Origin: Actinomycetota bacterium
GTDB lineage: Bacteria > Actinomycetota > Humimicrobiia > Humimicrobiales > Humimicrobiaceae
Direction of reading: 5' to 3'
Length of the DNA: 7,755 nucleotides
Assembly (NCBI GenBank): GCA_016927635.1
Contig: JAFGMJ010000232.1
Coordinates: forward strand, 1 to 7,755
Part shown: in pieces, positions 1-6,363 of the stretch
Layout: every line of letters starts with the position of its first letter
Position numbering within the stretch: the first letter of the stretch is position 1
Notes under the pieces: generated by a model
The model's database searches: none
Told to the model about the DNA's origin: nothing
The model's input: only the letters and a program-made list of their open reading frames with translations
Program-made: the position numbers and the translations under genes

Positions 1-57
1 ACAATTTTTTTATTGAAAAATTAATTTGGGCAGTAATATTTTTGAAAACTTTATATA

Positions 58-86
58 TTGACAAAATATTTTTTGTATGATATTTT
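58..86 (+). promoter_or_regulatory. Candidate sigma-70-type promoter of the transporter operon
   Basis: A perfect -35 hexamer TTGACA (58-63) is followed after 17 bp by TATTTT (81-86), a 4/6 match to the -10 consensus. A better hexamer, TATGAT (76-81), is present but only 12 bp from the -35, which is too close. Transcription would begin near position 93 and give a leader of about 150 nt before the first gene. The surroundings are so AT-rich that -10-like hexamers arise by chance, so the intact TTGACA and the operator-like palindrome directly downstream carry most of the weight. Confidence 0.55.
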
Positions 87-88
87 TA

Positions 89-104
89 AGAAAATCGTTT
101 TTCT
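89..104 (+). promoter_or_regulatory. Operator-like palindrome with central CG (LacI-family style)
   Basis: AGAAAATCGTTTTTCT consists of two perfect 6-bp inverted half-sites, AGAAAA and TTTTCT, around TCGT. Weaker symmetry continues outward (TT at 86-87 against AA at 106-107). An even-length palindrome with a central CG is the usual operator form of LacI-family sugar regulators. It is not a CcpA cre site, because the flanking TG...CA pair is missing (AG...CT instead). It overlaps the start point predicted from the upstream promoter, which suits repression relieved by the transported sugar. No regulator gene is in the window, so the binding protein is unknown. Confidence 0.55.
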
Positions 105-243
105 AAATTATTTTTCAATTTTTATAATCTCTTATTCTCAAAAAATATTTTGTTTTTATTAAAAAACAGAATTGAAAGGAGTTTGCGAAAATATCAAACA
201 AAAAACAATCTTTTAAAAAACCACTTAATAAAAAGGAGGAAAA

Positions 244-1419
244 ATGAAAAAAGCTGTTATATCATTAGCAGTAATTTTGGTGGTGGCGCTTATAGCGACA
301 ATATCATTTTCAGGCTGTACCGAAGATCAGGCATCAGCAGTATCTGCAGCTGTAGAATCTGCACTTGAATCAGCGGCAGCTGAAACTACAGCAGCGCCGG
401 CAGAAACTACTGCAGCGGCAGCTGAAACCGAGACCACTGAAGCTGTTCCTGAAGGAGCATATGATTATTATGAAATGCTCAGGGAAGTGGCCAAAGCAGG
501 AGAGGCTTATCCTGATGCTCCTGCAACAGGAAAAACTCTTGCATTTACAAACATCATGGGCGGAATCCCATTCTGCGAAGCAGTATGGTCAGATGTTCAG
601 AAACAGTGGGCGCTTGCAGGCGGAGCACCTGAAGACCTGTATTATGCTGACAACCAGTATGATGCAACAATAGGCCTTAAGAATGCTGATATAATGCTTG
701 CAAAGAACCCTGATGTGCTGATTAACTTCCAGTTTGATGCAAAAGTAAACAGCATTATATCCACCAAATTCAGCATGGCTGGCATACCTATTATAGCTGT
801 AGATGTACCGACTCCGAATGCTCCATTCATGGGAGTAAACAACTTTTATGTATCATATCTGGGTGGCCAATATGCTGTTGAAGCAGTTGAGGCAATGGGT
901 GGAATAGATATGCTTGATGCAATAGTACTGATGCAGTTCCCGGCAGGCGGCGAAGTACTTATGTTAAGGTCAGAAGGTTTTTACCAGGCTTTTGTTGACA
1001 AATACGGCGCTGAAGTAATAGATCCTATAACATATAGGGCTGACGGCGGCGCAGGTGAAGCAGAGCAGGCAAATAAGGCCATGACAGACATACTTTCCAC
1101 TATTCCTGATGCAGAATATGTTGCCATGACATCAATTAACGAGCAGACCATGAGCGGATGTATTGCAGCTATAGAAACTGCAGGAAGATGGGATCCTGAA
1201 AAATGGTTCATAGTAACAATGGGTTGCGATGATGTTGGCAAACAGCAGATACGTGACGGACAGACTGACGGTTCTGTAGCATTCTTCCCGGAAAAATATG
1301 GCGAGTATCTTGTACCTGCAGCAGTAGCTTTAATGCAGGGTGAAGTTGTACCGCCGTTCCTTTATGTTGAAAATGTCGTTATAAACAAAGATAATATTGA
1401 CGAATGGTATCCGGAATAA
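244..1419 (+). CDS. Sugar ABC transporter substrate-binding lipoprotein
   Basis: Extracytoplasmic sugar-binding protein of the ribose/rhamnose type (periplasmic-binding-protein-like fold, Peripla_BP_4 group) that would deliver the ligand to the permeases encoded downstream. Residues 1-24 are a lipoprotein signal peptide (MKKAV, then a hydrophobic core) ending in the lipobox FSGC, so Cys25 would be lipidated; Phe at -3 is slightly unusual. Residues 30-70 are a flexible Ala/Glu/Thr-rich linker. The binding domain starts near residue 97 (GKTLAFTNIMGG) and includes NPDVLINFQFD, AGIPIIAVDVP and an MGCDDVGKQQIRDGQ segment near the C-terminal hinge, all typical of the family. The length of 391 residues is slightly above usual because of the linker. 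The ATG at 244 has AAGGAGG at 233-239, only 4 nt away. The ligand is inferred as L-rhamnose or a relative from the rhaM gene at the end of the window; binding residues alone do not prove it. Confidence 0.95.
   Translation: MKKAVISLAVILVVALIATISFSGCTEDQASAVSAAVESALESAAAETTAAPAETTAAAAETETTEAVPEGAYDYYEMLREVAKAGEAYPDAPATGKTLAFTNIMGGIPFCEAVWSDVQKQWALAGGAPEDLYYADNQYDATIGLKNADIMLAKNPDVLINFQFDAKVNSIISTKFSMAGIPIIAVDVPTPNAPFMGVNNFYVSYLGGQYAVEAVEAMGGIDMLDAIVLMQFPAGGEVLMLRSEGFYQAFVDKYGAEVIDPITYRADGGAGEAEQANKAMTDILSTIPDAEYVAMTSINEQTMSGCIAAIETAGRWDPEKWFIVTMGCDDVGKQQIRDGQTDGSVAFFPEKYGEYLVPAAVALMQGEVVPPFLYVENVVINKDNIDEWYPE
382..444 (+). repeat. In-frame 21-bp (7-residue) repeats coding the lipoprotein linker
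   Basis: The linker behind the lipidated Cys is built from a 7-residue unit: ETTAAPA, ETTAAAA, then a degenerate ETETTEA. At DNA level the 16-mer CAGCGGCAGCTGAAAC occurs identically at 371-386 and 413-428, 42 bp apart and in frame. The stretch is more GC-rich than its surroundings. It would act as a spacer between the lipid anchor and the sugar-binding domain, and its unit structure means copy number could vary between strains without breaking the frame. Confidence 0.75.
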
Positions 1420-1486
1420 TAAGTATACAAATACAAAATAAAATATGATATGCCTAAAAAGATATTAAAAATGTCATAGATTATTA

Positions 1487-1529
1487 AAAATTGAGGAGGC
1501 TGTATTTCTTAGCCAGTCTCCTCAATTTT
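1487..1529 (+). terminator. Strong intercistronic hairpin, probable leaky terminator or attenuator
   Basis: The left arm (1487-1502, AAAATTGAGGAGGCTG) pairs with the right arm (1514-1529, CAGTCTCCTCAATTTT) over 16 bp with a single G-U pair, around an 11-nt loop. The last four U residues pair with the leading A run, as in many intrinsic terminators, but no long U tract follows, so read-through is likely. It lies between the binding-protein gene and the ATPase gene. There it could lower expression of the membrane and ATPase genes relative to the binding protein, or protect the upstream mRNA from 3' decay. The complement also ends in a T run, so it could act in both directions. Confidence 0.7.
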
Positions 1530-1537
1530 GCTATATG

Positions 1538-1546
1538 GGTGGTGAT
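1538..1546 (+). promoter_or_regulatory. Extended Shine-Dalgarno selecting a GTG start
   Basis: GGTGGTGAT matches the extended anti-16S complement GGAGGTGAT at 8 of 9 positions. The GGNGG core ends 7 nt before the GTG at 1550. The in-frame ATG at 1535 overlaps the 5' edge of this site and has no Shine-Dalgarno of its own; its upstream sequence is the right arm of the hairpin. This supports GTG-1550 as the true start and makes the first five residues of the longer reading (MGGDK) an artefact. Confidence 0.65.
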
Positions 1547-1549
1547 AAA

Positions 1550-3043
1550 GTGTCAGATAATAACAGTATGATTTTGCGAATGGAAAATATCACAAAAATA
1601 TTTCCTGGAGTCAAAGCGCTTGATGATGTATCAATAGATTTATATAAAGGCGAGGTGCTGGGAATACTTGGTGAAAACGGTGCGGGCAAATCAACTCTTA
1701 TAAAAATACTTGCCGGCAATTATATAAAGGACTCAGGAGATATTTTTATTGATGGGGAAAAGTTTGAAATAAAGGGCCCTGCAGAAGCCATGGCTTCAGG
1801 CATAAGAGTAATTTACCAGGAATTAAATACAATAAACAACCTTACGGTTGCTGAAAACATATTTGTAGGCGAACAGATCATAAAAAGCCCGCTTAAGATA
1901 GTGGACTGGAAAGGCATGACAAAAAAAGCGGAAGACCTGCTGGCGGTGATGAACGTTAAGCTAGACCCGAATGCAATTATCGGGGACCTGACTGTTTCTG
2001 AAAAACAGGTTGTAGAGATTGCCAAAGCCATATCGCAGGAAGCAAAAATACTTGTAATGGACGAGCCAACGGCTGCGCTTTCAGAAGAGGAAACACAGTC
2101 GCTTTTTAAGATTATCAGGACATTAAAATCAAAAGGTGTTGCCGTAATTTATATTTCTCACAGACTAAAGGAGATATTTGAGATAACTGACAGGGTAACA
2201 GTATTGCGGGACGGTAAAAAAGTGGGCACCCTTAAAACAAAAGAGTCCGATTCCAATAAGCTTGTGGAAATGATGGTCGGACGTGATATAAAGGATATGT
2301 ATCCAAAAAGGCATGTTCCGATTGGCGAAATTGTCATGGAAGTCAATAACCTCACTGCCGCCGGTTTTGATAATATAAGTTTTAATCTGAAAAAAGGTGA
2401 AATACTTGGAATATTCGGGCTGCTCGGATCGGGAAGGAGCTCTCTTGTTAATGCGCTTTTTGGTGCAAATAAAATAAAAAACGGTGATATATTTATTAAT
2501 GGTAAAAAACTTAAAATTAAAAGCCCCAGCATGGCAAGAGATGCAAGAATAGGGCTGGTCCCTCTTGACAGAAAAGCAGAAGGTCTTGCCCTGATGATGG
2601 GCGTTAAGGAAAACATAACGCTTGCAAACATTGCCGATCTTGGCAAAAGTTTTCTTATTGCCAGAAGACAGGAATATAAAAAAGCTGGTAAATGGGTCGA
2701 AGAGATAGGTATAAGGACTCCCTCGGTTGACCAGGAAGTAAACAGCCTCTCCGGCGGAAACCAGCAGAAAGTCGTGCTTGCCAAGTGGCTTGAAAGCGGT
2801 TCCCAGATAATAATTTTAAATGAGCCGACAAGAGGCGTTGATGTCGGGGCAAAAATTGAAATATATAAACTCATGCAGGATTTATGTGAAAAAGGTTCTT
2901 CCATAATAATGATAAGCTCAGAACTTCCGGAAATACTGTCAATAGCTGACAGGATAATAGTTATGAGCAAAGGCAGGTTTACGGAAGAATATAAAGTATG
3001 CGATGCCTCAGAAGAAGGCCTGCTTCGTTCAGCATGCCTGTAA
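1550..3043 (+). CDS. Sugar ABC transporter ATP-binding protein, RbsA/MglA type with two ATPase domains
   Basis: Cytoplasmic ATPase that powers import through the two permeases that follow. Numbered from GTG-1550 (497 residues, normal for the RbsA family). Domain 1 has a full Walker A GENGAGKST (41-49), a relaxed signature LTVSEKQ (147-153), Walker B ILVMDEPTAAL (Asp171, Glu172) and an H-loop His204 (ISHR). Domain 2 has a degenerate Walker A GLLGSGRSS (290-298) with Arg296 in place of Lys, a canonical LSGGNQQ signature (400-406), and ILNEPTRGVDVG with Asn424 at the Walker B Asp position. Its H-loop His is Ser456 (ISSELPE). Such asymmetry is known for this family, with domain 1 carrying the complete catalytic set; the Asn is a further departure. 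An in-frame ATG at 1535 would add five residues but lacks a ribosome site. The stop is 17 bp before permease 1. Substrate assignment follows the neighbours. Confidence 0.95.
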   Translation: MSDNNSMILRMENITKIFPGVKALDDVSIDLYKGEVLGILGENGAGKSTLIKILAGNYIKDSGDIFIDGEKFEIKGPAEAMASGIRVIYQELNTINNLTVAENIFVGEQIIKSPLKIVDWKGMTKKAEDLLAVMNVKLDPNAIIGDLTVSEKQVVEIAKAISQEAKILVMDEPTAALSEEETQSLFKIIRTLKSKGVAVIYISHRLKEIFEITDRVTVLRDGKKVGTLKTKESDSNKLVEMMVGRDIKDMYPKRHVPIGEIVMEVNNLTAAGFDNISFNLKKGEILGIFGLLGSGRSSLVNALFGANKIKNGDIFINGKKLKIKSPSMARDARIGLVPLDRKAEGLALMMGVKENITLANIADLGKSFLIARRQEYKKAGKWVEEIGIRTPSVDQEVNSLSGGNQQKVVLAKWLESGSQIIILNEPTRGVDVGAKIEIYKLMQDLCEKGSSIIMISSELPEILSIADRIIVMSKGRFTEEYKVCDASEEGLLRSACL

Positions 3044-3060
3044 AATTTTAGGGAGGGTAT

Positions 3061-4044
3061 ATGGTAGAAATTAAAACTGTTGAAGTTTCGCAAAAAAAGA
3101 AAACAAGGCTTAACAACACTGTAATACTATTTATAATACTTGTGGTGATGTTTGCTTTGTTTTCTTATGTTGGAAGGCCGTTTTTCTTTTCAAAATTAAA
3201 TCTTATCCCGATGGTCAGCAATCTTTCATTTGTAGGGATAATTGCTGCGGTCCTTACCATGGTAATGGTTTCGGGAGAAATTGATTTTTCAATCGGCGGG
3301 AACATAGGCCTTACCGCCTGCCTTACAGCTTTATTGCTTGAAAGAGGCCTGCCTGGCTGGCTCGTTGTAATTATTGCAATTGCAGGCGGGTTTGCAATGG
3401 GCGCATTTAACGGTATGCTGGTAACAGTAGTCGGCGTAAATTCCATTATTGCTACAATCGGGACTATGTTTATATGGAGGGGAATAGGTTATACCCTTAC
3501 AAACGGTGAATCAATACTGGCATTAAATCCTGTTATAGACTATATAGGCAGGGGAATGGTATTTCAAGTAATACCATTTCCGATTATTCTGCTTGTGGTC
3601 ACATTTGTTATAACTTACGTAATAATGAACCATTCAAAATGGGGCAGGCGCATATATGCAATTGGCGCAAATCCGCTTGCATCATTTCTGTCAGGAATAA
3701 ATGTTAAAAAAGTGAAATTTATCGGCTTTTTATTCTGCGGTGCGGCTGCAGCTCTCGGCGGACTTGTACTTACATCACTGTCTGCAGTAGGAATGCCCCA
3801 GCATGGCCAGGGACAGGAACTTGTGATTATATCTGCTATTATACTGGGTGGAACTGCCCTGGGCGGAGGCAGGGGCCAGATTCTGGGTACCCTTGCCGGC
3901 GTTCTGATTTTAAGCGTACTATATAATTTTCTGACAATAATGAATATATACTACTTTTATATTCAGATGGTGCAGGGTTCTGTCCTGATACTTGTAGTTT
4001 CAACATATGAAATTAGGCAGGCAGTTGCCAGGAGGAGAACGTAA
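3061..4044 (+). CDS. Sugar ABC transporter permease 1, RbsC type (BPD_transp_2)
   Basis: Integral membrane subunit of the importer, 327 residues, the usual length for RbsC/RhaP-type permeases. A short basic cytoplasmic N-terminus (KKKTR, 12-16) leads into about nine or ten hydrophobic segments, near 20-38, 52-71, 78-94, 99-118, 119-138, 168-190, 220-241, 252-270, 274-293 and 300-316. Family motifs are SGEIDFSIGG (71-80), GVNSIIATIGT (125-135), AIGANPLASFLSGI (200-213) and the cytoplasmic GGTALGGGRG loop (263-272) where the ATPase is expected to dock. GGGAGGG at 3051-3057 sits 3-4 nt before the ATG, 17 bp after the ATPase stop. It differs clearly from permease 2, so the pair probably forms a heterodimer, as in RhaP/RhaQ systems. 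No residue I can see fixes the sugar. Confidence 0.94.
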   Translation: MVEIKTVEVSQKKKTRLNNTVILFIILVVMFALFSYVGRPFFFSKLNLIPMVSNLSFVGIIAAVLTMVMVSGEIDFSIGGNIGLTACLTALLLERGLPGWLVVIIAIAGGFAMGAFNGMLVTVVGVNSIIATIGTMFIWRGIGYTLTNGESILALNPVIDYIGRGMVFQVIPFPIILLVVTFVITYVIMNHSKWGRRIYAIGANPLASFLSGINVKKVKFIGFLFCGAAAALGGLVLTSLSAVGMPQHGQGQELVIISAIILGGTALGGGRGQILGTLAGVLILSVLYNFLTIMNIYYFYIQMVQGSVLILVVSTYEIRQAVARRRT

Positions 4045-5025
4045 ATGGAAAAAGCTGTAAAAAAATATTCAGGTTTTTTGAACTTTTTAAGGACCCCTAC
4101 TCCAACGCTGATAGGGATTTATATTGTTATGATGCTGCTTTTTTCCCTCACAAGCGATAAATTTTTGACTATACAGAATATAAAGGGTATTTTTAACAAC
4201 TTTGCCGTATTTGGCATTCTTGCAGCAGGCGTAACTGTAGTAATGATAGGCGGAGGGTTCGATCTTGCAATAGGGTCAACGGCAGGTCTTGCAGGAATAG
4301 TCAGCTCTGTCCTTTTAATGAAGGGAATAGAAATACCAACACCTTATGTTTTTATAATAGCAATTCTCATAGGGTGCCTGGTTGGCCTTATAAACGGGCT
4401 TATAATAACAAAAGTCGGAATTAACCCTATAATAACGACGCTTGGAACACTTGCCATATTCAGGGGCGTATGTTATTTCTGGGCAGATCTAAATCCCCGT
4501 GTCTATAATCTCTTTGTACAGAGCATCGGTAGGATTTATCTTGGCAATGTCTTTCCAATAACTACTCTTTATATAATCATAGCATTTGTTGTTTTAACCC
4601 TTATATTCAAATTTACAAGATTTGGCAGAGACCTGTTTACCATTGGGGGCAATGAGACACTTGCAAGGCTTGCGGGCATACCTGTTGACAGGATAAAGAT
4701 ATTATCATATGTAATAAGCGGTTTTTTCGCTGCGATTGCAGGGCTTCTTCTTATATCACAGCTAGGCTCAGGCAGGCCGGAATATGGAAACGGGGCAGAA
4801 CTTGAAGTCCTTACCATTGTGGTTTTAGGCGGCGTAGTCGTAGGAGGAGGAAGGGGCAACTATCTTGGAGTATTTATTGCGCTGATGATTATACAGACAA
4901 TAACAAATGGAATGGTGCTTTTGGATGTGCCGGTTTATTTAAGGATGGTCGTAAAGGGCGCACTCCTTGTACTGGTAATAGCAATAGATGCAATCAGGAA
5001 TAAAAGGCATTTGCAGCTTTACTGA
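4045..5025 (+). CDS. Sugar ABC transporter permease 2, RbsC type (BPD_transp_2)
   Basis: Second membrane subunit, 326 residues. Its ATG follows the permease 1 TAA with no spacer (TAAATG), and its AGGAGG site (4030-4035) lies within the end of permease 1, so translation of the two is very likely coupled at near equal stoichiometry. Motifs are GGGFDLAIGSTAGLAG (69-84), VGINPIITTLGT (124-135), IGGNETLARLAGI (200-212) and GGVVVGGGRGNYLG (262-275), the ATPase-docking loop. Hydrophobic segments are near 19-36, 53-70, 76-93, 101-124, 167-188, 219-240, 252-268, 272-290 and 300-315. It keeps the same motif order as permease 1 with low overall similarity, consistent with an old duplication and a heterodimeric channel. 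A 71-bp gap with no convincing terminator separates it from the next gene, so read-through is likely. Confidence 0.94.
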   Translation: MEKAVKKYSGFLNFLRTPTPTLIGIYIVMMLLFSLTSDKFLTIQNIKGIFNNFAVFGILAAGVTVVMIGGGFDLAIGSTAGLAGIVSSVLLMKGIEIPTPYVFIIAILIGCLVGLINGLIITKVGINPIITTLGTLAIFRGVCYFWADLNPRVYNLFVQSIGRIYLGNVFPITTLYIIIAFVVLTLIFKFTRFGRDLFTIGGNETLARLAGIPVDRIKILSYVISGFFAAIAGLLLISQLGSGRPEYGNGAELEVLTIVVLGGVVVGGGRGNYLGVFIALMIIQTITNGMVLLDVPVYLRMVVKGALLVLVIAIDAIRNKRHLQLY

Positions 5026-5096
5026 TTAATTAATTTATTTTGTGATTGCGTAAAAAATATCCGGGCAAATAGTTTATTTAAAAGATTGGATGCAAT

Positions 5097-6275
5097 ATGA
5101 ACTCAAGGGAAAAGTTTTTATCAATAATGAGGATGGAAGATGGCGATTACAGCAAAGCCCAGATTCCCAAAGTGGAGTTTGGTTACTGGGCCGGCACTGT
5201 GAGGCGATGGTTTAAAGAAGGTCTTAAAATGATAGAGCCGGTGTCCGATAAAATATCAGACGGAATCGCTATAATGGCAAATAAAAACATTTACAGCCAG
5301 ATGGAAAAAGCTGGCGATGTCAATATACAGCCTGTTTTCGGGCTGGATCAGTATCTTACAAAATTTCCGGTAGATTACAGCCCCATGTTTAAAATCGAGG
5401 AAATGGACAGGACTGAAACTCATATAATATACAGGGATGAGTATGGGGTATTGCTTAAAAATGACATACACATTACTTCACTGCCCATGGAGCTTGCCCA
5501 CCCTGTTAAGGACAGGAAAAGTTGGCAGGACTACAAACAGCATTATACTTCAGAAAGCATTAAAAAAAGACTGCCTCCGGACTGGGAAAACCTGGCTGCA
5601 AGACTTAAAGACAGGGATTTTCCAATACGCCTTGGCGGCACAAATGGAGGGTTTCTCGGTTTTCCCAGGCAGATAATGGGCATTACTGATTATATGATGG
5701 TAATGTATGATGACCCGGGACTAATACACGACATATGCGAAACCTTCCTGAATTTTTTGCTTGAGTATTACGGGACAATAATAAATGATGTCAAGGTGGA
5801 CTGCATACTTATCTGGGAGGACATGGCGGGAAGGGCCGGCTCTCTTATATCTCCGGAGCATTTCAGGGAATTTTTGGCTCCAAGATATAAAAAAATGGTA
5901 AGTTTTGCAAAAGAAGCAGGCATAGACATAATACTTACAGACAGCGACGGCTATGTTGAGGACCTTATACCGCTTATCATTGAAACAGGAGTAACGGGAA
6001 TGTATCCTTTTGAAAGAGCTGCAGGAAATGACATGCTCAGAATAAGAAAAAACTTTCCTGGTTTCCAGCTAATGGGAGGATTCGATAAAAGGGTGCTATT
6101 TGAAGATTCCAGCAATGCAAAAATCGATGCGGAGCTTTCAATAGTTACAGAACTTTTAAAGAAAGGCAGGTACATTCCACATGTGGACCATTTTGTTTCA
6201 ATGGACTGCACTTGGGAAAACTTTACCTACTACAGAAATGCCCTTAATAAAATAATTGATGAGTTTAATCTTTAG
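5097..6275 (+). CDS. URO-D-fold protein of unknown function (uroporphyrinogen decarboxylase / methyltransferase superfamily)
   Basis: A 392-residue member of the uroporphyrinogen decarboxylase-like TIM-barrel superfamily. Characterised members decarboxylate uroporphyrinogen III or transfer methyl groups from corrinoid proteins. Visible family marks are the N-terminal NSREKFLSIM, IWEDMAGRAGSLISPEHFREF (239-259), DSDGYVEDLIPLIIETGV (282-299), MYPFERAAGNDM (302-313), LMGGFDKR (325-332) and HVDHFVSMDC (362-371). True heme-pathway HemE is unlikely because its N-terminal arginine motif (MRQAGR-like) is absent. The HxC zinc pair of MtaA/MtbA-type methyltransferases falls at Thr281-Asp282-Ser283, so His and Cys are both lost, although Cys371 remains near the position of the distal Cys. 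Proteins of this subgroup recur beside sugar genes, but I know of no proven reaction. The ATG at 5097 is chosen from the conserved N-terminus; its ribosome site is weak, suggesting lower expression. The operon context suggests a role in metabolising the imported compound. Confidence 0.85.
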   Translation: MNSREKFLSIMRMEDGDYSKAQIPKVEFGYWAGTVRRWFKEGLKMIEPVSDKISDGIAIMANKNIYSQMEKAGDVNIQPVFGLDQYLTKFPVDYSPMFKIEEMDRTETHIIYRDEYGVLLKNDIHITSLPMELAHPVKDRKSWQDYKQHYTSESIKKRLPPDWENLAARLKDRDFPIRLGGTNGGFLGFPRQIMGITDYMMVMYDDPGLIHDICETFLNFLLEYYGTIINDVKVDCILIWEDMAGRAGSLISPEHFREFLAPRYKKMVSFAKEAGIDIILTDSDGYVEDLIPLIIETGVTGMYPFERAAGNDMLRIRKNFPGFQLMGGFDKRVLFEDSSNAKIDAELSIVTELLKKGRYIPHVDHFVSMDCTWENFTYYRNALNKIIDEFNL

Positions 6276-6282
6276 GGTTTTG

Positions 6283-6308
6283 TATAATCGAGCGCATTAT
6301 TTATGCGC
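6283..6308 (+). promoter_or_regulatory. Possible internal promoter with palindrome at the start point
   Basis: The 88-bp spacer holds a perfect TATAAT (6283-6288), and five bases after it begins GCGCATTATTTATGCGC (6292-6308), a perfect 6-bp inverted repeat around a 5-nt centre. The only -35 at 17-bp spacing is a poor TGAGTT (6260-6265). The palindrome could be an operator overlapping a start near 6295. It could also be a weak terminator hairpin for the URO-D-like gene, although no U run follows directly. The next gene has its own strong ribosome site (AAAAGGAGA, 6347-6355), consistent with a separately tuned unit. Confidence 0.35.
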
Positions 6309-6363
6309 CTGTATTTATTTAAATTAAAAATATCAAGTTAATTTTTAAAAGGAGAAGTAAATC

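Noticed and set aside
89..104. CcpA cre site reading of the operator-like palindrome
   Set aside because: cre sites need TG and CA flanking the half-sites; here they are AG and CT, so a different LacI-family member is more likely.
150..368. Possible small leader gene starting at TTG-150 or TTG-183, the latter just after AAGGAG
   Set aside because: The product is Lys/Asn-rich from AT-rich sequence, overlaps the signal-peptide region of the binding-protein gene out of frame, and shows no recognisable features.
1420..1534. Riboswitch in the spacer after the binding-protein gene
   Set aside because: Only one simple hairpin is visible, with no multi-stem conserved core of any class I recognise.
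2158..3093. Long minus-strand open frame (311 codons) opposite the ATPase gene
   Set aside because: It lies almost entirely antisense to a clearly coding RbsA-type gene with all motifs intact, is Ser/Ile/Leu-rich with no domain signature, and has no convincing ribosome site. It is a shadow of the real gene.
5097..6275. Heme-pathway uroporphyrinogen decarboxylase (hemE)
   Set aside because: The N-terminal arginine motif that binds the substrate carboxylates is missing, the protein is longer than typical HemE, and no other tetrapyrrole gene is nearby.
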